Positions 13,946 through 23,163 of a stretch of 64,000 nucleotides of DNA are shown piece by piece. This DNA comes from Streptomyces sp. PTY087I2 (lineage in GTDB: Bacteria > Actinomycetota > Actinomycetes > Streptomycetales > Streptomycetaceae), in assembly GCF_001687325.1 (NCBI RefSeq), contig NZ_LZRD01000009.1:124001-188000 (forward strand), written 5' to 3'. Made by a program: the position numbers and the translations under genes. The first letter of the stretch is position 1; each line of letters opens with the position of its first letter. Under the pieces are notes generated by a model, which saw only the letters and a list, made by a program, of their open reading frames with translations, had not been told where the DNA came from and ran no database searches.

Positions 13946-15382
13946 TCAGACCTGGGTGAGGGCCCAGAACCCGACCGCGAAGCAGATCAGCGCCACCACC
14001 AGCACCGGGACGGCCACCTTCAGGGGCGGTCCCGGGCGCGTTCGCCGTACGGGCGGGTGGGGCGCGGCGTGCTGCACCGGCGGGGCCGGCACGGGCGGGA
14101 ACCGCTGGTGCTGCTGGGCGGTGTAGGGGCGGGTGGCGGAGGGATCGTGCGGTACGCCGGAGGTCGGCGCCTGGGAGGGGTCCGGCGCGCCGACGGCGTA
14201 CGCGGGAGGTACGTCCCCGGCGAACGGCGCGGCCGGCGGCTGCTGGTACCCGGACTGCTGGAATTCCGGCTGCGGGTAGGGCTGTTGCTGCGGAGGCGCG
14301 GGCGGGGGTGCGAGGTGGAAGCTGCCCGTCTCGGACATGGAGGACGGGGGCGGGGTGGGGGCCTGCTGTCCGGACGGCTGCTGTCCGGAAGCGAGTTGGG
14401 GGGCCTCCTGCTGGGCGGCTCCGGCGACCGGGCTCGGTGTGGCCGCGGGGCTCGGTGCGTCCGCGGGGCTCGGTGCGGGCGTCGGCGGCTGCTGCGGGGC
14501 GGTGACGGGGCCATCGGGGCCGAATCCCTTGGGCAGTGGCCCGATCTGGTCGAACACTTCCACCGGTTCGTCGTCCGGGCCGGTCTCGGGCAGCATCTCG
14601 ACCGCCGCGGTCAGGGCCTTGCGCGCGCCCGTGGCGGTACGGAAGCGGGCGTGCGGGTCGGGCTGGAGCAGACCGGCGAGAACCTGCCACAGCGGCTCGG
14701 GAATGCCCTCGGGGGCGCCCGGGGTGCCGTGCGCGGCGAAGTGCTCCACCAGCGCCTGGGCGTCGGGCTTCTGGCCCTGGAGGAGGTAGAGCGCGACCAG
14801 GCCGACCGCGAACAGGTCGGCGGGGAAGTCGGGTTCGGCGCCCATCATCTGCTCGGGGGCGAAGTAACCGGGCGTACCGACCACGTAGTTGGTCTCGGTC
14901 AGCCGGGGCTCGCCCTTGCGCATCGAGATGCCGAAGTCGGAGAGGCGCAGATGCGGGCGGCCCGAACCGGTCGCCTCCATCAGGATGTTGGCGGGTTTGA
15001 TGTCGCGGTGCACCACCCCTTCGGCGTGCACCGTGGAGAGGCCGGAGAGCAGCTGGTCCAGCAGCAGGCAGACGAAGCGCGGGGGCAACGGGCCGTAGTC
15101 GCCGATGACATGGGCGAGCGAGCCGCCGCTCACCAGGTCCATGGTGAACAGGACCTTGTCGTCGTCGGCGGCCCAGCTGGCCGGGGCCAGTACATGCGGG
15201 TGCTCGATGCGCAGCGCCTGCTCGCGGACGAAGCGCAGCAGGGTGTGCGCGTCGCTCTGCTGGAGCACCTTGGCCGCGACGTACCGGCGGCGGCGGTGGT
15301 CCCAGGCCCGCCAGACGGCGCCGACCCCGCCGCGTCCGATCGGATCGATCAGCTCGTACCGACCGGCGAAGACCTCACCCAT
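13946..15382 (-). CDS. Serine/threonine protein kinase with C-terminal membrane anchor
   Basis: A 478-aa Hanks-type kinase. Residues ~8-270 hold the kinase core: glycine loop IGRGGVGAVW, ATP lysine in YVAAKVLQ, catalytic loop HRDIKPANILM and DFG motif LSDFGISM. A ~180-residue Pro/Gln/Ala-rich linker follows, then a single membrane helix at the very C-terminus (VAVPVLVVALICFAVGFWAL), leaving almost nothing outside the cell. This differs from PknB-type kinases with extracellular PASTA repeats. It converges with the upstream membrane protein gene (stops 3 bp apart). Substrates are unknown. Confidence 0.92.
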   Translation of the reverse strand: MGEVFAGRYELIDPIGRGGVGAVWRAWDHRRRRYVAAKVLQQSDAHTLLRFVREQALRIEHPHVLAPASWAADDDKVLFTMDLVSGGSLAHVIGDYGPLPPRFVCLLLDQLLSGLSTVHAEGVVHRDIKPANILMEATGSGRPHLRLSDFGISMRKGEPRLTETNYVVGTPGYFAPEQMMGAEPDFPADLFAVGLVALYLLQGQKPDAQALVEHFAAHGTPGAPEGIPEPLWQVLAGLLQPDPHARFRTATGARKALTAAVEMLPETGPDDEPVEVFDQIGPLPKGFGPDGPVTAPQQPPTPAPSPADAPSPAATPSPVAGAAQQEAPQLASGQQPSGQQAPTPPPSSMSETGSFHLAPPPAPPQQQPYPQPEFQQSGYQQPPAAPFAGDVPPAYAVGAPDPSQAPTSGVPHDPSATRPYTAQQHQRFPPVPAPPVQHAAPHPPVRRTRPGPPLKVAVPVLVVALICFAVGFWALTQV

Positions 15383-15504
15383 TGCGCTGCGCCCGCTCCC
15401 CGTTCGTGTGGTGCCGCGGCTCGTGCGGGGACCAGGGGCCCCGGCTGTGTGCGAGGCCCTGGTTCCGTCGTCCTGCGGCTGTGCCGTTCGTGATCCCGAT
15501 GTGG

Positions 15505-16053
15505 CTAGCTCTGGTGTCCCTCGTAGTGCGCGACCGCGTCCGCGGTGCGTCCCGCGCCGTACACCTTGAGGAACTCTGCCAGCTCCGGGTGGGTCGGGGC
15601 GAGGGCGTCCGCGGCATCGATGATGTCGCCGGCCGCCGCGACCGACCGCAGCAGGGACTGGATCTCGCGCACCACGCGGCGGACGGTGGGAGCGCCGCCG
15701 GTGGAGGTGGTCTGGCCGGTGGCGGTGAGGACCGAGCCTCCTTGCGACTTCTTGATCTCCTCCATGCGGTCGGTGGCCTCGCCCGCGCTGACGCTGCCGT
15801 CGGCCACCTGGCCCGCGAGCTCCTGGAGGGCCTGGACGCGCTGGACCACCGCGGGGTTGCCGATCTTGGCCCGCTGGCCGCTCATGAGCTGCGAGAGCAT
15901 CGGGGCGGAGAGCCCGAGAACGGCGGCCAGCCGGGCCTGGTTCAGACCGAGGTCATCGATCAGCCGACGGAAGAGCGCCCCCAACGGCTCTCCGTACCAA
16001 CTGCGTTGAAGCTCTCTGGCTCTTGCCGTCGCCTCTTGTTGCGCTGCGTCCAT
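15505..16053 (-). CDS. Helix-turn-helix DNA-binding protein
   Basis: A 182-aa protein with an XRE-like helix-turn-helix at about residues 34-62 (LNQARLAAVLGLSAPMLSQLMSGQR) and an alpha-helical C-terminal half ending in AVAHYEGHQS. The start at 16053 is preceded by GGGGAGA; an upstream in-frame ATG lacks such a site. Relatives are found next to the same kinase in other Streptomyces, so the two minus-strand genes may form a functional pair (123 bp apart). The target genes are unknown. Confidence 0.8.
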   Translation of the reverse strand: MDAAQQEATARARELQRSWYGEPLGALFRRLIDDLGLNQARLAAVLGLSAPMLSQLMSGQRAKIGNPAVVQRVQALQELAGQVADGSVSAGEATDRMEEIKKSQGGSVLTATGQTTSTGGAPTVRRVVREIQSLLRSVAAAGDIIDAADALAPTHPELAEFLKVYGAGRTADAVAHYEGHQS

Positions 16054-16189
16054 GGCGTCTCCCCATCGCTGCGGCTTCGCTGCTGCGAACCTTGCGAGCA
16101 TCTTACGGAGCGTGGTCGTTCCCGGGGAGTCCCTATCCTTTTGGAAGAACCCGGGGGGTACCCGGTACTCTGGTCCCCGACGGTGACCC

Positions 16190-16262
16190 GGGGCCTTAGC
16201 TCAGTTGGTAGAGCGCTGCCTTTGCAAGGCAGATGTCAGGAGTTCGAATCTCCTAGGCTCCA
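16190..16262 (+). tRNA. tRNA-Ala (anticodon TGC)
   Basis: A 73-nt cloverleaf: acceptor GGGGCCT pairs with AGGCTCC (one G-T), the D-arm contains AGCTCAGTTGGTAGAG, the anticodon loop TTTGCAA gives TGC, and the T-arm is AGGAGTTCGAATCTCCT. CCA is not encoded. TTGGAA at 16141-16146 with TACTCT at 16166-16171 (19-bp spacing) may be the promoter. The biosynthetic cluster begins directly after its terminator. Confidence 0.97.
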
Positions 16263-16268
16263 CATCCG

Positions 16269-16314
16269 AAAAGCCCCTCTTGCCTGCGGAAACGCAGGTC
16301 AGAGGGGCTTTTTG
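16269..16314 (+). terminator. Rho-independent terminator after tRNA-Ala
   Basis: AAAGCCCCTCT pairs with AGAGGGGCTTT around an inner TGCCTGCG/CGCAGG stem, followed by a run of T. It marks the boundary between the core region and the biosynthetic cluster. Confidence 0.85.
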
Positions 16315-16383
16315 CGCTTGTGCGGCACCGTCCCGGGGCACCGCCTCGTCACCGTCGGCCGCCGCGCGAGCCGGTGGCCTGGC

Positions 16384-16426
16384 TCCAGCGGGAGTCCAGG
16401 TGCCCTCCAGAGAGTCCGGTGACGCT
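16384..16426 (+). promoter_or_regulatory. SARP-type operator and promoter of the flavin reductase gene
   Basis: Three heptamers TCCAGCG (16384-16390), TCCAGGT (16395-16401) and TCCAGAG (16406-16412) are spaced exactly 11 bp apart. Eight bp after the last is GACGCT (16421-16426), a probable -10. Direct repeats of one helical turn ending 8 bp before the -10 are the hallmark of SARP-activated promoters. A SARP gene is present at the other end of the cluster. Confidence 0.7.
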
Positions 16427-16488
16427 GTCCGGCGTGGCCGGGATCCGCCCGGCGCTGTGAACGTGCGATGTGACGGCGGTGAGGGGCA

Positions 16489-17007
16489 ATGGCTGTGGGG
16501 CCTGAGGCATTCCGCGAGTTCTTCGGATCCGTACCGACGGCCGTCGCGGTGGTGACCACGGTGGGCCCGGACGGCAGACCGCTCGGCTTCACCTGCAACG
16601 CGTTCTGCTCCGTGTCCCTGGACCCGGCGCTGCTTCTGGTCTCGGTGGACGAGGGTTCGCGCACACTGCCGGCGGTGCTCGGCTCGGAGGCCTTCGCGCT
16701 GCACCTGCTGTCCGCCGAGGGCGGCGAGAAGCTCGCACGGACCTTCGCGGGGCGCTCGGACTGGAAGTTCGACGGTGTGGCGTGGCGGCGCGGCGAGACG
16801 GTGCCGGACTGTCCGGTGCTGCTCGACGGGGTGCTCGCGCATGTCGAGTGCACCCTGGAGCGGAGCATCCTCGCCGGGGACCACCGGCTGCTCATCGGGC
16901 GTATGGAGCAGGTCCGGATGCGCGAGGAGACCCGCCCGCTGCTGTACCGGCGGGGGGCCTTCGGCGCGTGGGGCGCGGCGGTCGCGGAGACCGCCGCGCG
17001 CCCGTGA
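16489..17007 (+). CDS. NAD(P)H:flavin oxidoreductase, ActVB-like
   Basis: A 172-aa flavin reductase-like (split-barrel) protein. Conserved segments are FFGSVPTAVAVVTTVGPDGRPLGFTCNAFCSVSLDPALLLVSV near the N-terminus and a C-terminal LLIGRMEQVRM strand. The family reduces free FMN or FAD with NAD(P)H and supplies reduced flavin to a partner oxygenase. The partner here is most likely the ActVA-ORF5-like protein at 33547-34719, as ActVB serves ActVA-ORF5 in actinorhodin biosynthesis. The ATG has GAGGGG just upstream. It is driven by its own SARP-type promoter and converges with the metallo-hydrolase gene. Confidence 0.88.
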   Translation: MAVGPEAFREFFGSVPTAVAVVTTVGPDGRPLGFTCNAFCSVSLDPALLLVSVDEGSRTLPAVLGSEAFALHLLSAEGGEKLARTFAGRSDWKFDGVAWRRGETVPDCPVLLDGVLAHVECTLERSILAGDHRLLIGRMEQVRMREETRPLLYRRGAFGAWGAAVAETAARP

Positions 17008-17018
17008 GTACCCCGTGC

Positions 17019-17969
17019 TCAGGCGTGGCAGGCAGGCAGTCCGCCGTGGTACTCGACCATGCGGCGGAAGAGCTCGCCCATGTCCACGCGGGAGCCGCGG
17101 GGCTCGCCCTGTTCCTCGGCATACGCCCGGAAGAGGTTGGGGACGAGCCGCTCGCCGTCCAGCCATTGTGCGTACGGGCCCAGGTCGGTACGGCGGGCCA
17201 GAGCGACCGGGTCGAGTCCTTCGGCGAGTCCCTGTTTCGCGAGGTCCTGGAGCAGACGCAGGTATCCCTCGGTCTCGTCGAACACCTTCGGCCCGCCGAC
17301 CGGCCCGTGCCCGGTGACGACCACCTCGGGAGCGAGGGCGCGCAGGGTGTCCAGCGCCTCCAGCGTGCCGGCGACCGAGCCCATGGGGCAGAACGGTGTC
17401 ACTCCGTTCATCACCAGGTCGCCGGTGAACAGAACCCGCTCGGCGGGCAGCCAGACCACCGTGTCGCCGCTGGTGTGCGCCGGTCCCAGGTGCAGCAGTT
17501 CGGCGGTCCTGTCGCCGATGTGGACCGTGAGCCGGTCGCGGAAGGTCAGGTCGGGCGGGACGATTTCGAGGTGGCCCCACTCCACGTCCGGCCACAGGCC
17601 CGTCAGGTGCAGGCCCGCCTCGGCCATCTCCGTACGGAGCCGCTCCTGGCCGATGATCACGGCCTCGGGGAAGACGAAGTTGCCGAAGGTGTGGTCGCCG
17701 TGGAAGTGGGTGTTGACCAGGATCCGGGGCGCGTTCGGGGCGACCTCGAGCACCGCCGTCCGCAGCGCACGGGCGCGGGCCTCGGTAGCCGTGGTGTCCA
17801 CGAGGGCCGCGCGGTCGCCCGAGACGATCAGACCGGCGTTGTTCAGGCACCAGCCGCCGGGGGGCTGGAGGTAGGCGAACACGCCGTCGGCGACCTCCGC
17901 CAGCTCCGGGCCGCCGTCGACCGGTCCCCCGGCCGTGCGGCCGGTCGCTCCGGCAGTCAGTCCGCTCAT
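17019..17969 (-). CDS. Metallo-beta-lactamase-fold cyclase/hydrolase, ActIV-like
   Basis: A 316-aa MBL-fold protein with the zinc motif THFHGDHT at residues 87-94, further metal ligands in GPAHTSGDTVVW and LFTGDLV, and the final histidine in VVTGHGPVGG. In type II polyketide clusters such proteins (ActIV type) act as second-ring cyclases and release the product from the ACP. Its place in a minus-strand operon with the PPTase and SnoaL-like genes supports this. The ATG at 17969 is chosen because GAGGAGG lies just upstream; an in-frame ATG 36 nt earlier is less likely. The specific cyclase role is inferred. Confidence 0.82.
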   Translation of the reverse strand: MSGLTAGATGRTAGGPVDGGPELAEVADGVFAYLQPPGGWCLNNAGLIVSGDRAALVDTTATEARARALRTAVLEVAPNAPRILVNTHFHGDHTFGNFVFPEAVIIGQERLRTEMAEAGLHLTGLWPDVEWGHLEIVPPDLTFRDRLTVHIGDRTAELLHLGPAHTSGDTVVWLPAERVLFTGDLVMNGVTPFCPMGSVAGTLEALDTLRALAPEVVVTGHGPVGGPKVFDETEGYLRLLQDLAKQGLAEGLDPVALARRTDLGPYAQWLDGERLVPNLFRAYAEEQGEPRGSRVDMGELFRRMVEYHGGLPACHA

Positions 17970-18012
17970 ATGGGCCTCCTCCTCGACATCATGGATCTGG
18001 CTCATCGTCGGC

Positions 18013-18720
18013 TCAGCGGCTGGAGTCCGGCTCGAACCACGTCGGCTGCCGCCTCGGACGCGCCGCGACCACGCTGACCAGTGCGCCGCCGAGCAGATGC
18101 GTCGAGGCGGTGAGGCGGCCGGTCAGCGGAGCGCCTGCCGCGTCCCGCGGGACGGGGCGGCCCGCCGGGTCCGCGGCGTCCAGGCCGAACGTGCGCGGCG
18201 GGTGGCGCAGCCCCGTGCCGAGCGCCTTGGTGTAGGCCTCCTTGAGCGTCCACAGGCGCAACAGCTCCGCGTCGCGATCGGCACCGTGCAGGCCCCGCGC
18301 GTCCAGCTCGGCGCGCTCGTGGGGCGTGCACATCCGGTGCTCGAGTACGGACATGCGGCGGCCGGGACGTTCCGCGTCCACGCCGACGCGGCCGCCGCGC
18401 AGGACCGCGACGGCCAGCAGGGGGCCGGTGTGGCTGAGGCTGAAATCCAGCTCCGGCAGGCCGGGGGCGTACGGGCGGCCCAGAGCGGTGCGGTCGAGAC
18501 GGATCCGGTCGGGGGTGCGGCCGCAGAGCGCGCCGAGCGTGGTGCGGATCAGCAGCCGCGAGGCCCTGAAGCGGGCGCGCGTCCGGTCGTCGCGGAGCGC
18601 CCGGAGGCGCTCCGCGTCGTCGGGGTGATCGCCGTGCCCGTCCGCCAGCGCCGCCCATGCCTCGACGGTGCCGTGGACGAGCAGCGGCCGCCCGGCACCG
18701 GCCGGGGGCGGAATGTGCAC
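18013..18720 (-). CDS. 4'-phosphopantetheinyl transferase, Sfp type
   Basis: A 235-aa enzyme that transfers phosphopantetheine from CoA to the serine of a carrier protein. Visible motifs are the N-terminal LPELDFSLSHTGPLLAVAV, the magnesium-binding GVDAE and the catalytic LLRLWTLKEAYTKALG. The most likely partner is the ACP at 20314-20571. The start is taken as a GTG at 18720, 8 bp after the upstream SnoaL-like gene; no strong ribosome-binding site is visible, so the start is uncertain. It lies between the SnoaL-like and ActIV-like genes in one operon. Confidence 0.9.
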   Translation of the reverse strand: MHIPPPAGAGRPLLVHGTVEAWAALADGHGDHPDDAERLRALRDDRTRARFRASRLLIRTTLGALCGRTPDRIRLDRTALGRPYAPGLPELDFSLSHTGPLLAVAVLRGGRVGVDAERPGRRMSVLEHRMCTPHERAELDARGLHGADRDAELLRLWTLKEAYTKALGTGLRHPPRTFGLDAADPAGRPVPRDAAGAPLTGRLTASTHLLGGALVSVVAARPRRQPTWFEPDSSR

Positions 18721-18728
18721 CGGCGGGC

Positions 18729-19157
18729 TCAGGCCAGCTGGTCGTGGGTGACCAGACGGGAGCGGGTGCGCACGCCGTCCTCGGTCACGACCAGGACGTC
18801 GTGCACGACGCAGCTGGGGGCGATCTCGGGCTTTCCACCGGGGCGGACCGTGACGACCAGCGCGTACACCGTGGAGCGCAGCGAGCCGTCGGCCTGCGGC
18901 TCCAGCGCGATGTGGTTGAACCAGTGGCGGCGCTGGACCGGATCGCCGTCGTAGCGCTTGTGGAACTCCACCAGTTCGGCCACGATCCCGGCGCGGCCCA
19001 CGGCCGGCTCGGCGGCGGGTGAGTGCTGGAAGGAGCCGTCCTCGGTGAAGGTGGCCGCGTAGTCGGAGAAGCGGCCTCCGTCGAGCGCCTGCATCTGGTG
19101 GGCGTAGAAGTGCTGGACCTGGGCGTAGACGTCGGTACGCACTGCGGTGGCGGTCAC
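18729..19157 (-). CDS. SnoaL-like / NTF2-fold protein
   Basis: A 142-aa protein of the SnoaL-like cone fold: N-terminal helix YAQVQHFYAHQMQALDGGRFSDYAATFTEDGSF, then RRHWFNHIALEP and a beta-sheet half. Members in aromatic polyketide clusters are cyclases, hydroxylases or of unknown role, and the sequence alone does not decide which. The GTG at 19157 follows a GGAGG at the right distance; a TTG 12 nt upstream is the alternative. It is the first gene of a SnoaL-PPTase-ActIV-like operon behind a SARP-type promoter. Confidence 0.8.
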   Translation of the reverse strand: MTATAVRTDVYAQVQHFYAHQMQALDGGRFSDYAATFTEDGSFQHSPAAEPAVGRAGIVAELVEFHKRYDGDPVQRRHWFNHIALEPQADGSLRSTVYALVVTVRPGGKPEIAPSCVVHDVLVVTEDGVRTRSRLVTHDQLA

Positions 19158-19191
19158 TGATTCCTCCAAGGGGCGGGGTGGTCGTCGCGTC

Positions 19192-19234
19192 AGGCTCGCG
19201 GAGCCGGCTCGAAGGACCCTCCACTACGGCTCGA
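19192..19234 (-). promoter_or_regulatory. SARP-type operator and promoter of the SnoaL-PPTase-cyclase operon
   Basis: Read on the minus strand, two identical TCGAGCC heptamers (complement of 19228-19234 and 19206-19212) are 22 bp apart, with a weaker TGGAGGG between them at 11 bp. Eight bp after the second is GAGCCT (complement of 19192-19197), a likely -10 matching the hexamers of the other cluster promoters. Confidence 0.65.
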
Positions 19235-19263
19235 ACCCGGCGGGGAGGCCGCCGGGAGTCGCC

Positions 19264-20223
19264 TCAGACACGCTGGTCGGCCTCGGCGGCATGGCGGAGT
19301 GTGGCCAGGCTGTTGCGGCCGAGCGCGTCGCGGAGGTAGGCGCGGGCGTCGGAGGCGGTGGCCTCGGGACCGAGGACCTCGGTGATGCCGCTCGGGTCGA
19401 TGGCGACCGTGTGGCGGGCGGTGGCCACCGGGCCCTCGGCGGTCTGGGCGAACGTCCACTCGCCGCTGTGGCCGGACAGCAGCCGAGGGGTGCGCTGCTG
19501 TTTGTACGCGATCCACTCGGGCGCGCGGCAGATCCGGACCGAGCGTGTGGTGTGCGTGGAGCCGTCCGCCGTCACGGTGTCCATCTCCAGCCACTGCACG
19601 CCCGGCTCCGGCTCGGTCAGGTCGACCCGGGCCACGTGCGGCAGCAGGTCGGCCCAGCGCTCGGCACGCTCGACGAAGGTGTACGCGCCCAGGGCCCCGC
19701 CCGATCCTCGCAGCGGGATCGTGTCGGTGAACGAGAAGACCAGGTCGTCGACGGCGTGACCGGTCCCGGTGAGTGCGGCGAGCGCGCCGAGCTCGCGGGC
19801 GCTGTTGCGGTCGAGGGCCTCCTCCACCCGGGCCACCGCGGCCGGGTCGTCGTCCGCGACGGTGAACCGATGGCGCAGGACGATCTCCGTGCCGCCGCCG
19901 GCCGGTCGCCGGAACAGCCACCCGCCGGACATCGATGTGACGGGCGGCCTGCTGTGCTCCTGACGGAACGACACGTACAGGCGGCGCGGATCGAGGACCC
20001 GGTGCGAACGCCAGTGCGCGACCTCGCCGTTCACCTCGGCCCAGATCTCGAACCTCTCGGTCCGCCCGTCCCGGGCGAGATGGCGCACGTGCACGGTCGG
20101 CTCGAACACGGCCGGCCACCGCCTCACGTCGGCGACCAGCGCGTACAGATCCTCGGCCGGTGCGGAGACGGTCAGAGTGTGCTCACTGCGATGAACGGTC
20201 GGGCGGGTGGCGGTCCGGGCCAT
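19264..20223 (-). CDS. Didomain aromatase/cyclase, ActVII-like
   Basis: A 319-aa protein made of two START/Bet v1-like halves: residues ~10-150 (HTLTVSAPAEDLYALVADVRRWPAVFEPTVHV) and ~160-310 (FSFTDTIPLRGSGGALGAYTFVERAERWADLLPHV). Didomain enzymes of this length cyclise and aromatise the first ring of C9-reduced polyketides, which agrees with the ActIII-like ketoreductase in this cluster. The ATG at 20223 is preceded by AAGGAG; an upstream ATG is less likely. It is the last gene of the KS-alpha/KS-beta/ACP/aromatase operon. Confidence 0.93.
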   Translation of the reverse strand: MARTATRPTVHRSEHTLTVSAPAEDLYALVADVRRWPAVFEPTVHVRHLARDGRTERFEIWAEVNGEVAHWRSHRVLDPRRLYVSFRQEHSRPPVTSMSGGWLFRRPAGGGTEIVLRHRFTVADDDPAAVARVEEALDRNSARELGALAALTGTGHAVDDLVFSFTDTIPLRGSGGALGAYTFVERAERWADLLPHVARVDLTEPEPGVQWLEMDTVTADGSTHTTRSVRICRAPEWIAYKQQRTPRLLSGHSGEWTFAQTAEGPVATARHTVAIDPSGITEVLGPEATASDARAYLRDALGRNSLATLRHAAEADQRV

Positions 20224-20313
20224 GATGCGTACTCCTTCGGCGGTTCGGGCACAGAGCGGAAAGCCTCGGGGCACGCATCGGACGTGCGTGCCCCGAGGCC
20301 CGAGGACGGCGTG

Positions 20314-20571
20314 TCAGGCCGCGTCGGCCACCGTGACGTTGACGAGATCGAGAAGGCGGCGCGGAGTGAGCGTCTCGTCGATGTCGTCGTCGGAGAGCGA
20401 GACGCCGAACTCGCGCTCGATGCGCGAGGCGCTCTCCATGAGGGCGAGGGAGTCGTAGCCGAGGTCCTCGAAGGTGACGTCGAGGATGTCGCCGGAGAGG
20501 TCGATGCCGTCGTCCTCCCCCGCGCAGGCGACGAGGACGGTACGCAGAGCGTCAAGGGTCAACTGGGCCAT
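20314..20571 (-). CDS. Acyl carrier protein of the type II PKS
   Basis: An 85-aa carrier protein carrying the growing polyketide chain. The phosphopantetheine attachment serine is S41 in the motif DLGYDSLAL. The length and the helix-loop-helix pattern are standard for minimal-PKS ACPs. It lies 20 bp downstream of KS-beta and 90 bp upstream of the aromatase, as in actinorhodin-type clusters. Confidence 0.95.
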   Translation of the reverse strand: MAQLTLDALRTVLVACAGEDDGIDLSGDILDVTFEDLGYDSLALMESASRIEREFGVSLSDDDIDETLTPRRLLDLVNVTVADAA

Positions 20572-20591
20572 GGCTGGTTCTCCTTGGGGGT

Positions 20592-21830
20592 TCAGGGGCG
20601 GTGGGAGGTGAGGACGACGGCCGAGTTGAAGCCGTGCCGACCACGGGCGAGCACCAGGGCGGTGTCCAGGGCTGCCGCACGGGGCTCCCCGGTCACGAGG
20701 TCGATGCCGTACGCGTCGGGCACCCGGTCGGTGCGGCCGCTCGCCGGGATGATCTGGTCGCGCAGGGCGAGCAGAGCGGCCGCGACGTCGGCGGGCCCGC
20801 CACCGGCGCACATGCGGCCGGTGAGCGCCTTGGGCACGGTGACCGGGACGCCGCGTGGGCCGAAGATCCGGACGAGTGCGTCGGCCTCGGCCCGGTCGAG
20901 CTCCGGGACGCCCACGCCGTCGGCGAAGACCACGGAGACGTCGGAGGGACGCAGACCGGCTTCGTCGAGCGCCAGCAGGGCGGCGCGGTCCAGGGCCGGC
21001 GGGCGGCCGGATCCGGGGGCCGGGTCGAAGGTCGCGGCATAGCCGGCGATCTCTCCGTAGATCCGTTCCGCTCCGCGTTCGTTCGCCGAGTCGGCGTCCT
21101 CGACGACGAGGACGGCGCCTCCTTCGCCGGGAACGTACCCGGAGGCGGCGGAGTCGAACGGCAGATAGGCGCGCTCCCGGTCGAGGACCGTGGAGACCAG
21201 GCCGCCGGCGAGCTGGGAGGCGAAGCCCCACGGGTCCAGCGCGGAGTCGACGCCGCCGCTGACCACCAGTCCGGTGCCGCGGCGGACCGTGCGCCGCGCG
21301 TGCCCGATCGCGTCGAGTCCGCCGGCCTGTTCGCCGACCAGCGCGGCGCTGGGGCCGCGCATCGAGTTACGGATGGAGATCTGTCCGGTGTTGACGGCGT
21401 AGAACCACGCGAACGACTCGTACACGCTGACGTATTCGGGTCCCTGGCTCCACAGCTTGTGGAACTCGCGGTGGGTGAAGTCGAAGCCGCCCTGCGCGGT
21501 CGAGGTGACGACGCCCAGGTCGTAGTCGTCGAAACCGGAGTCGGGGCCGACGCCGGCTTCGGACAGCGCCCAGTCGGCGGCGGCGAGGGCGTACCGGGTG
21601 GAGACGTCGGTCTGGGGCAGGAGGCGGCCCGGCAGGTGTTCGGCGGCGTCGAAGTCGGTGATCTGTCCGGCCAGCCGGGACGGGTAGCGGGTGGCGTCGA
21701 AGCGCGTCAGCTCGGCGATCGCGTTCTCGCCGGTCAGCAGCGCCTTCCAGTAGCGCTCGGTGCCGAGGCCCCCGGGTGCGACGACGCTGATGCCGGTGAC
21801 GACGACACGTTTCGTGGGGCGGGTGCTCAC
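20592..21830 (-). CDS. Ketosynthase beta subunit / chain length factor
   Basis: A 412-aa partner of KS-alpha. The active-site cysteine is replaced by glutamine (Q168 in VGEQAGG), the defining mark of a chain length factor, which decarboxylates malonyl-ACP and helps set chain length. The gate region [10 protein letters not shown] has Phe116, Thr119 and Phe123 at the positions corresponding to Phe109, Thr112 and Phe116 of the actinorhodin protein, pointing to an octaketide (C16) chain. The GTG start overlaps the KS-alpha stop (GTGA), the usual translational coupling that ensures equal subunits. Confidence 0.96.
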   Translation of the reverse strand: MSTRPTKRVVVTGISVVAPGGLGTERYWKALLTGENAIAELTRFDATRYPSRLAGQITDFDAAEHLPGRLLPQTDVSTRYALAAADWALSEAGVGPDSGFDDYDLGVVTSTAQGGFDFTHREFHKLWSQGPEYVSVYESFAWFYAVNTGQISIRNSMRGPSAALVGEQAGGLDAIGHARRTVRRGTGLVVSGGVDSALDPWGFASQLAGGLVSTVLDRERAYLPFDSAASGYVPGEGGAVLVVEDADSANERGAERIYGEIAGYAATFDPAPGSGRPPALDRAALLALDEAGLRPSDVSVVFADGVGVPELDRAEADALVRIFGPRGVPVTVPKALTGRMCAGGGPADVAAALLALRDQIIPASGRTDRVPDAYGIDLVTGEPRAAALDTALVLARGRHGFNSAVVLTSHRP

Positions 21831-23092
21831 GCGGCCACCTCCGGGCGGTGCAGGACCATGGCGCTCTGGAAACCGCCGAATCCGCTTCCCACGGTGAGCA
21901 CCGTGTCGACACGCTGCTCGCGCGCGGTCAGCGGGACGTAGTCCAGGTCGCATTCGGGGTCGGGAGTGTGCAGGTTCGCCGTCGGCGGTACGACGTTGTG
22001 CGCGATGGCCAGAACCGACGCGGCGATCTCGATGGAACCGATCGCGCCGAGCGAGTGGCCCACCATCGACTTGATGGAGCTGACCGGCACGGCGTAGGCG
22101 TGCTCGCCGAGGCTGCGCTTGAACGCGGCTGTCTCGTGGCGGTCGTTCTGCCGGGTGCCGGAGCCGTGCGCGTTGACGTAGTCGATGGTGGTGCGGTCCA
22201 GGCGGGCCTCGTCGAGTGCGGCCCGGATGGACTCGGCCATCTCGCGGCCGTCCTTCTTCAGACCGGTCATGTGGTACGCGTTGCAGCGGGTGGCGTAGCC
22301 GCCGACCTCGGCGTAGATGTGCGCGCCGCGTCGCTTGGCGGCCTCGTAGTCCTCCAGGACGAACATGGCGGCGCCCTCGGCCAGAACGAAGCCGTTGCGG
22401 GTGCCGTCGAAGGGCCTGGACGCGTGCTGCGGGTCGTCGTTGCGCGGTGTCGTCGCCTTGATGGCGTCGAAGCAGGCGACCACGATCGGTGAGACCGGGG
22501 TGTCGGCGGCGCCCGCGACCACCACATCGGCGCTGCCCTCGCGAATCAGCTGGACGGCGTAGCCGACCGAGTCCAGGCCGGAGGTGCAGCCGTCGGACAC
22601 CATGGTGACCGGGCCTTCGGCTCCGGCCGCCCAGGCGACCTCGGCGGGCATGACGCCAGGGCTGAGGTAGTCGAACATGTACGGGGACAGGTGCGCCGGG
22701 TCCACCAGCCACTCCCGGCCGGCGTCCGACATGACCAGGTACTCGTTCTCCAGGCTGGTCGCCGAGGCGACGGCGCTGCCGAGGGCGACGCCGATCCGCG
22801 ACGGGTCGAGTACGCCGGTGTCCAGGCCGCTGTCGGCCAGCGCGTCCCTGGTGCAGGCGACGGCGAACTGCGTGGCGCGGTCCATGCGCCGGGTCTCCCG
22901 GGGGGAGAAGCCCTCGGCGGCGGCGTCGAAGTCGACCTCGCCCGCGATCCGGGAGCGGAAGGGAGAGGCGTCGAAGACGCTGATGGGCCGGGTGGCCGTG
23001 CGGCCGGCGGTGAGCAGGTCCCAGAACTCCTTCGTCCCCGGCCCACCAGGGGCGCGCACCCCGACACCGGTGATCACTACGCGCCGGGTCAT
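21827..23092 (-). CDS. Ketosynthase alpha subunit of the type II PKS
   Basis: A 421-aa condensing enzyme that extends the polyketide with malonyl units. Catalytic residues are visible: Cys169 in VSDGCTSG, His in NAHGSGT and His in [12 protein letters not shown]; Cys169 has the same number as in the actinorhodin enzyme. The ATG at 23092 has AGGAG upstream. It heads a minus-strand operon KS-alpha, KS-beta, ACP, aromatase/cyclase. The ketoreductase genes are divergent, an arrangement I recall from the granaticin cluster. Confidence 0.97.
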   Translation of the reverse strand: MTRRVVITGVGVRAPGGPGTKEFWDLLTAGRTATRPISVFDASPFRSRIAGEVDFDAAAEGFSPRETRRMDRATQFAVACTRDALADSGLDTGVLDPSRIGVALGSAVASATSLENEYLVMSDAGREWLVDPAHLSPYMFDYLSPGVMPAEVAWAAGAEGPVTMVSDGCTSGLDSVGYAVQLIREGSADVVVAGAADTPVSPIVVACFDAIKATTPRNDDPQHASRPFDGTRNGFVLAEGAAMFVLEDYEAAKRRGAHIYAEVGGYATRCNAYHMTGLKKDGREMAESIRAALDEARLDRTTIDYVNAHGSGTRQNDRHETAAFKRSLGEHAYAVPVSSIKSMVGHSLGAIGSIEIAASVLAIAHNVVPPTANLHTPDPECDLDYVPLTAREQRVDTVLTVGSGFGGFQSAMVLHRPEVAA

Positions 23093-23163
23093 CGTCGTAC
23101 TCCTGTACTGCTGGGCATCGCGTGGGGCTCCTTTCGCCCGCCGTACCTCACTGACACCCCGGC

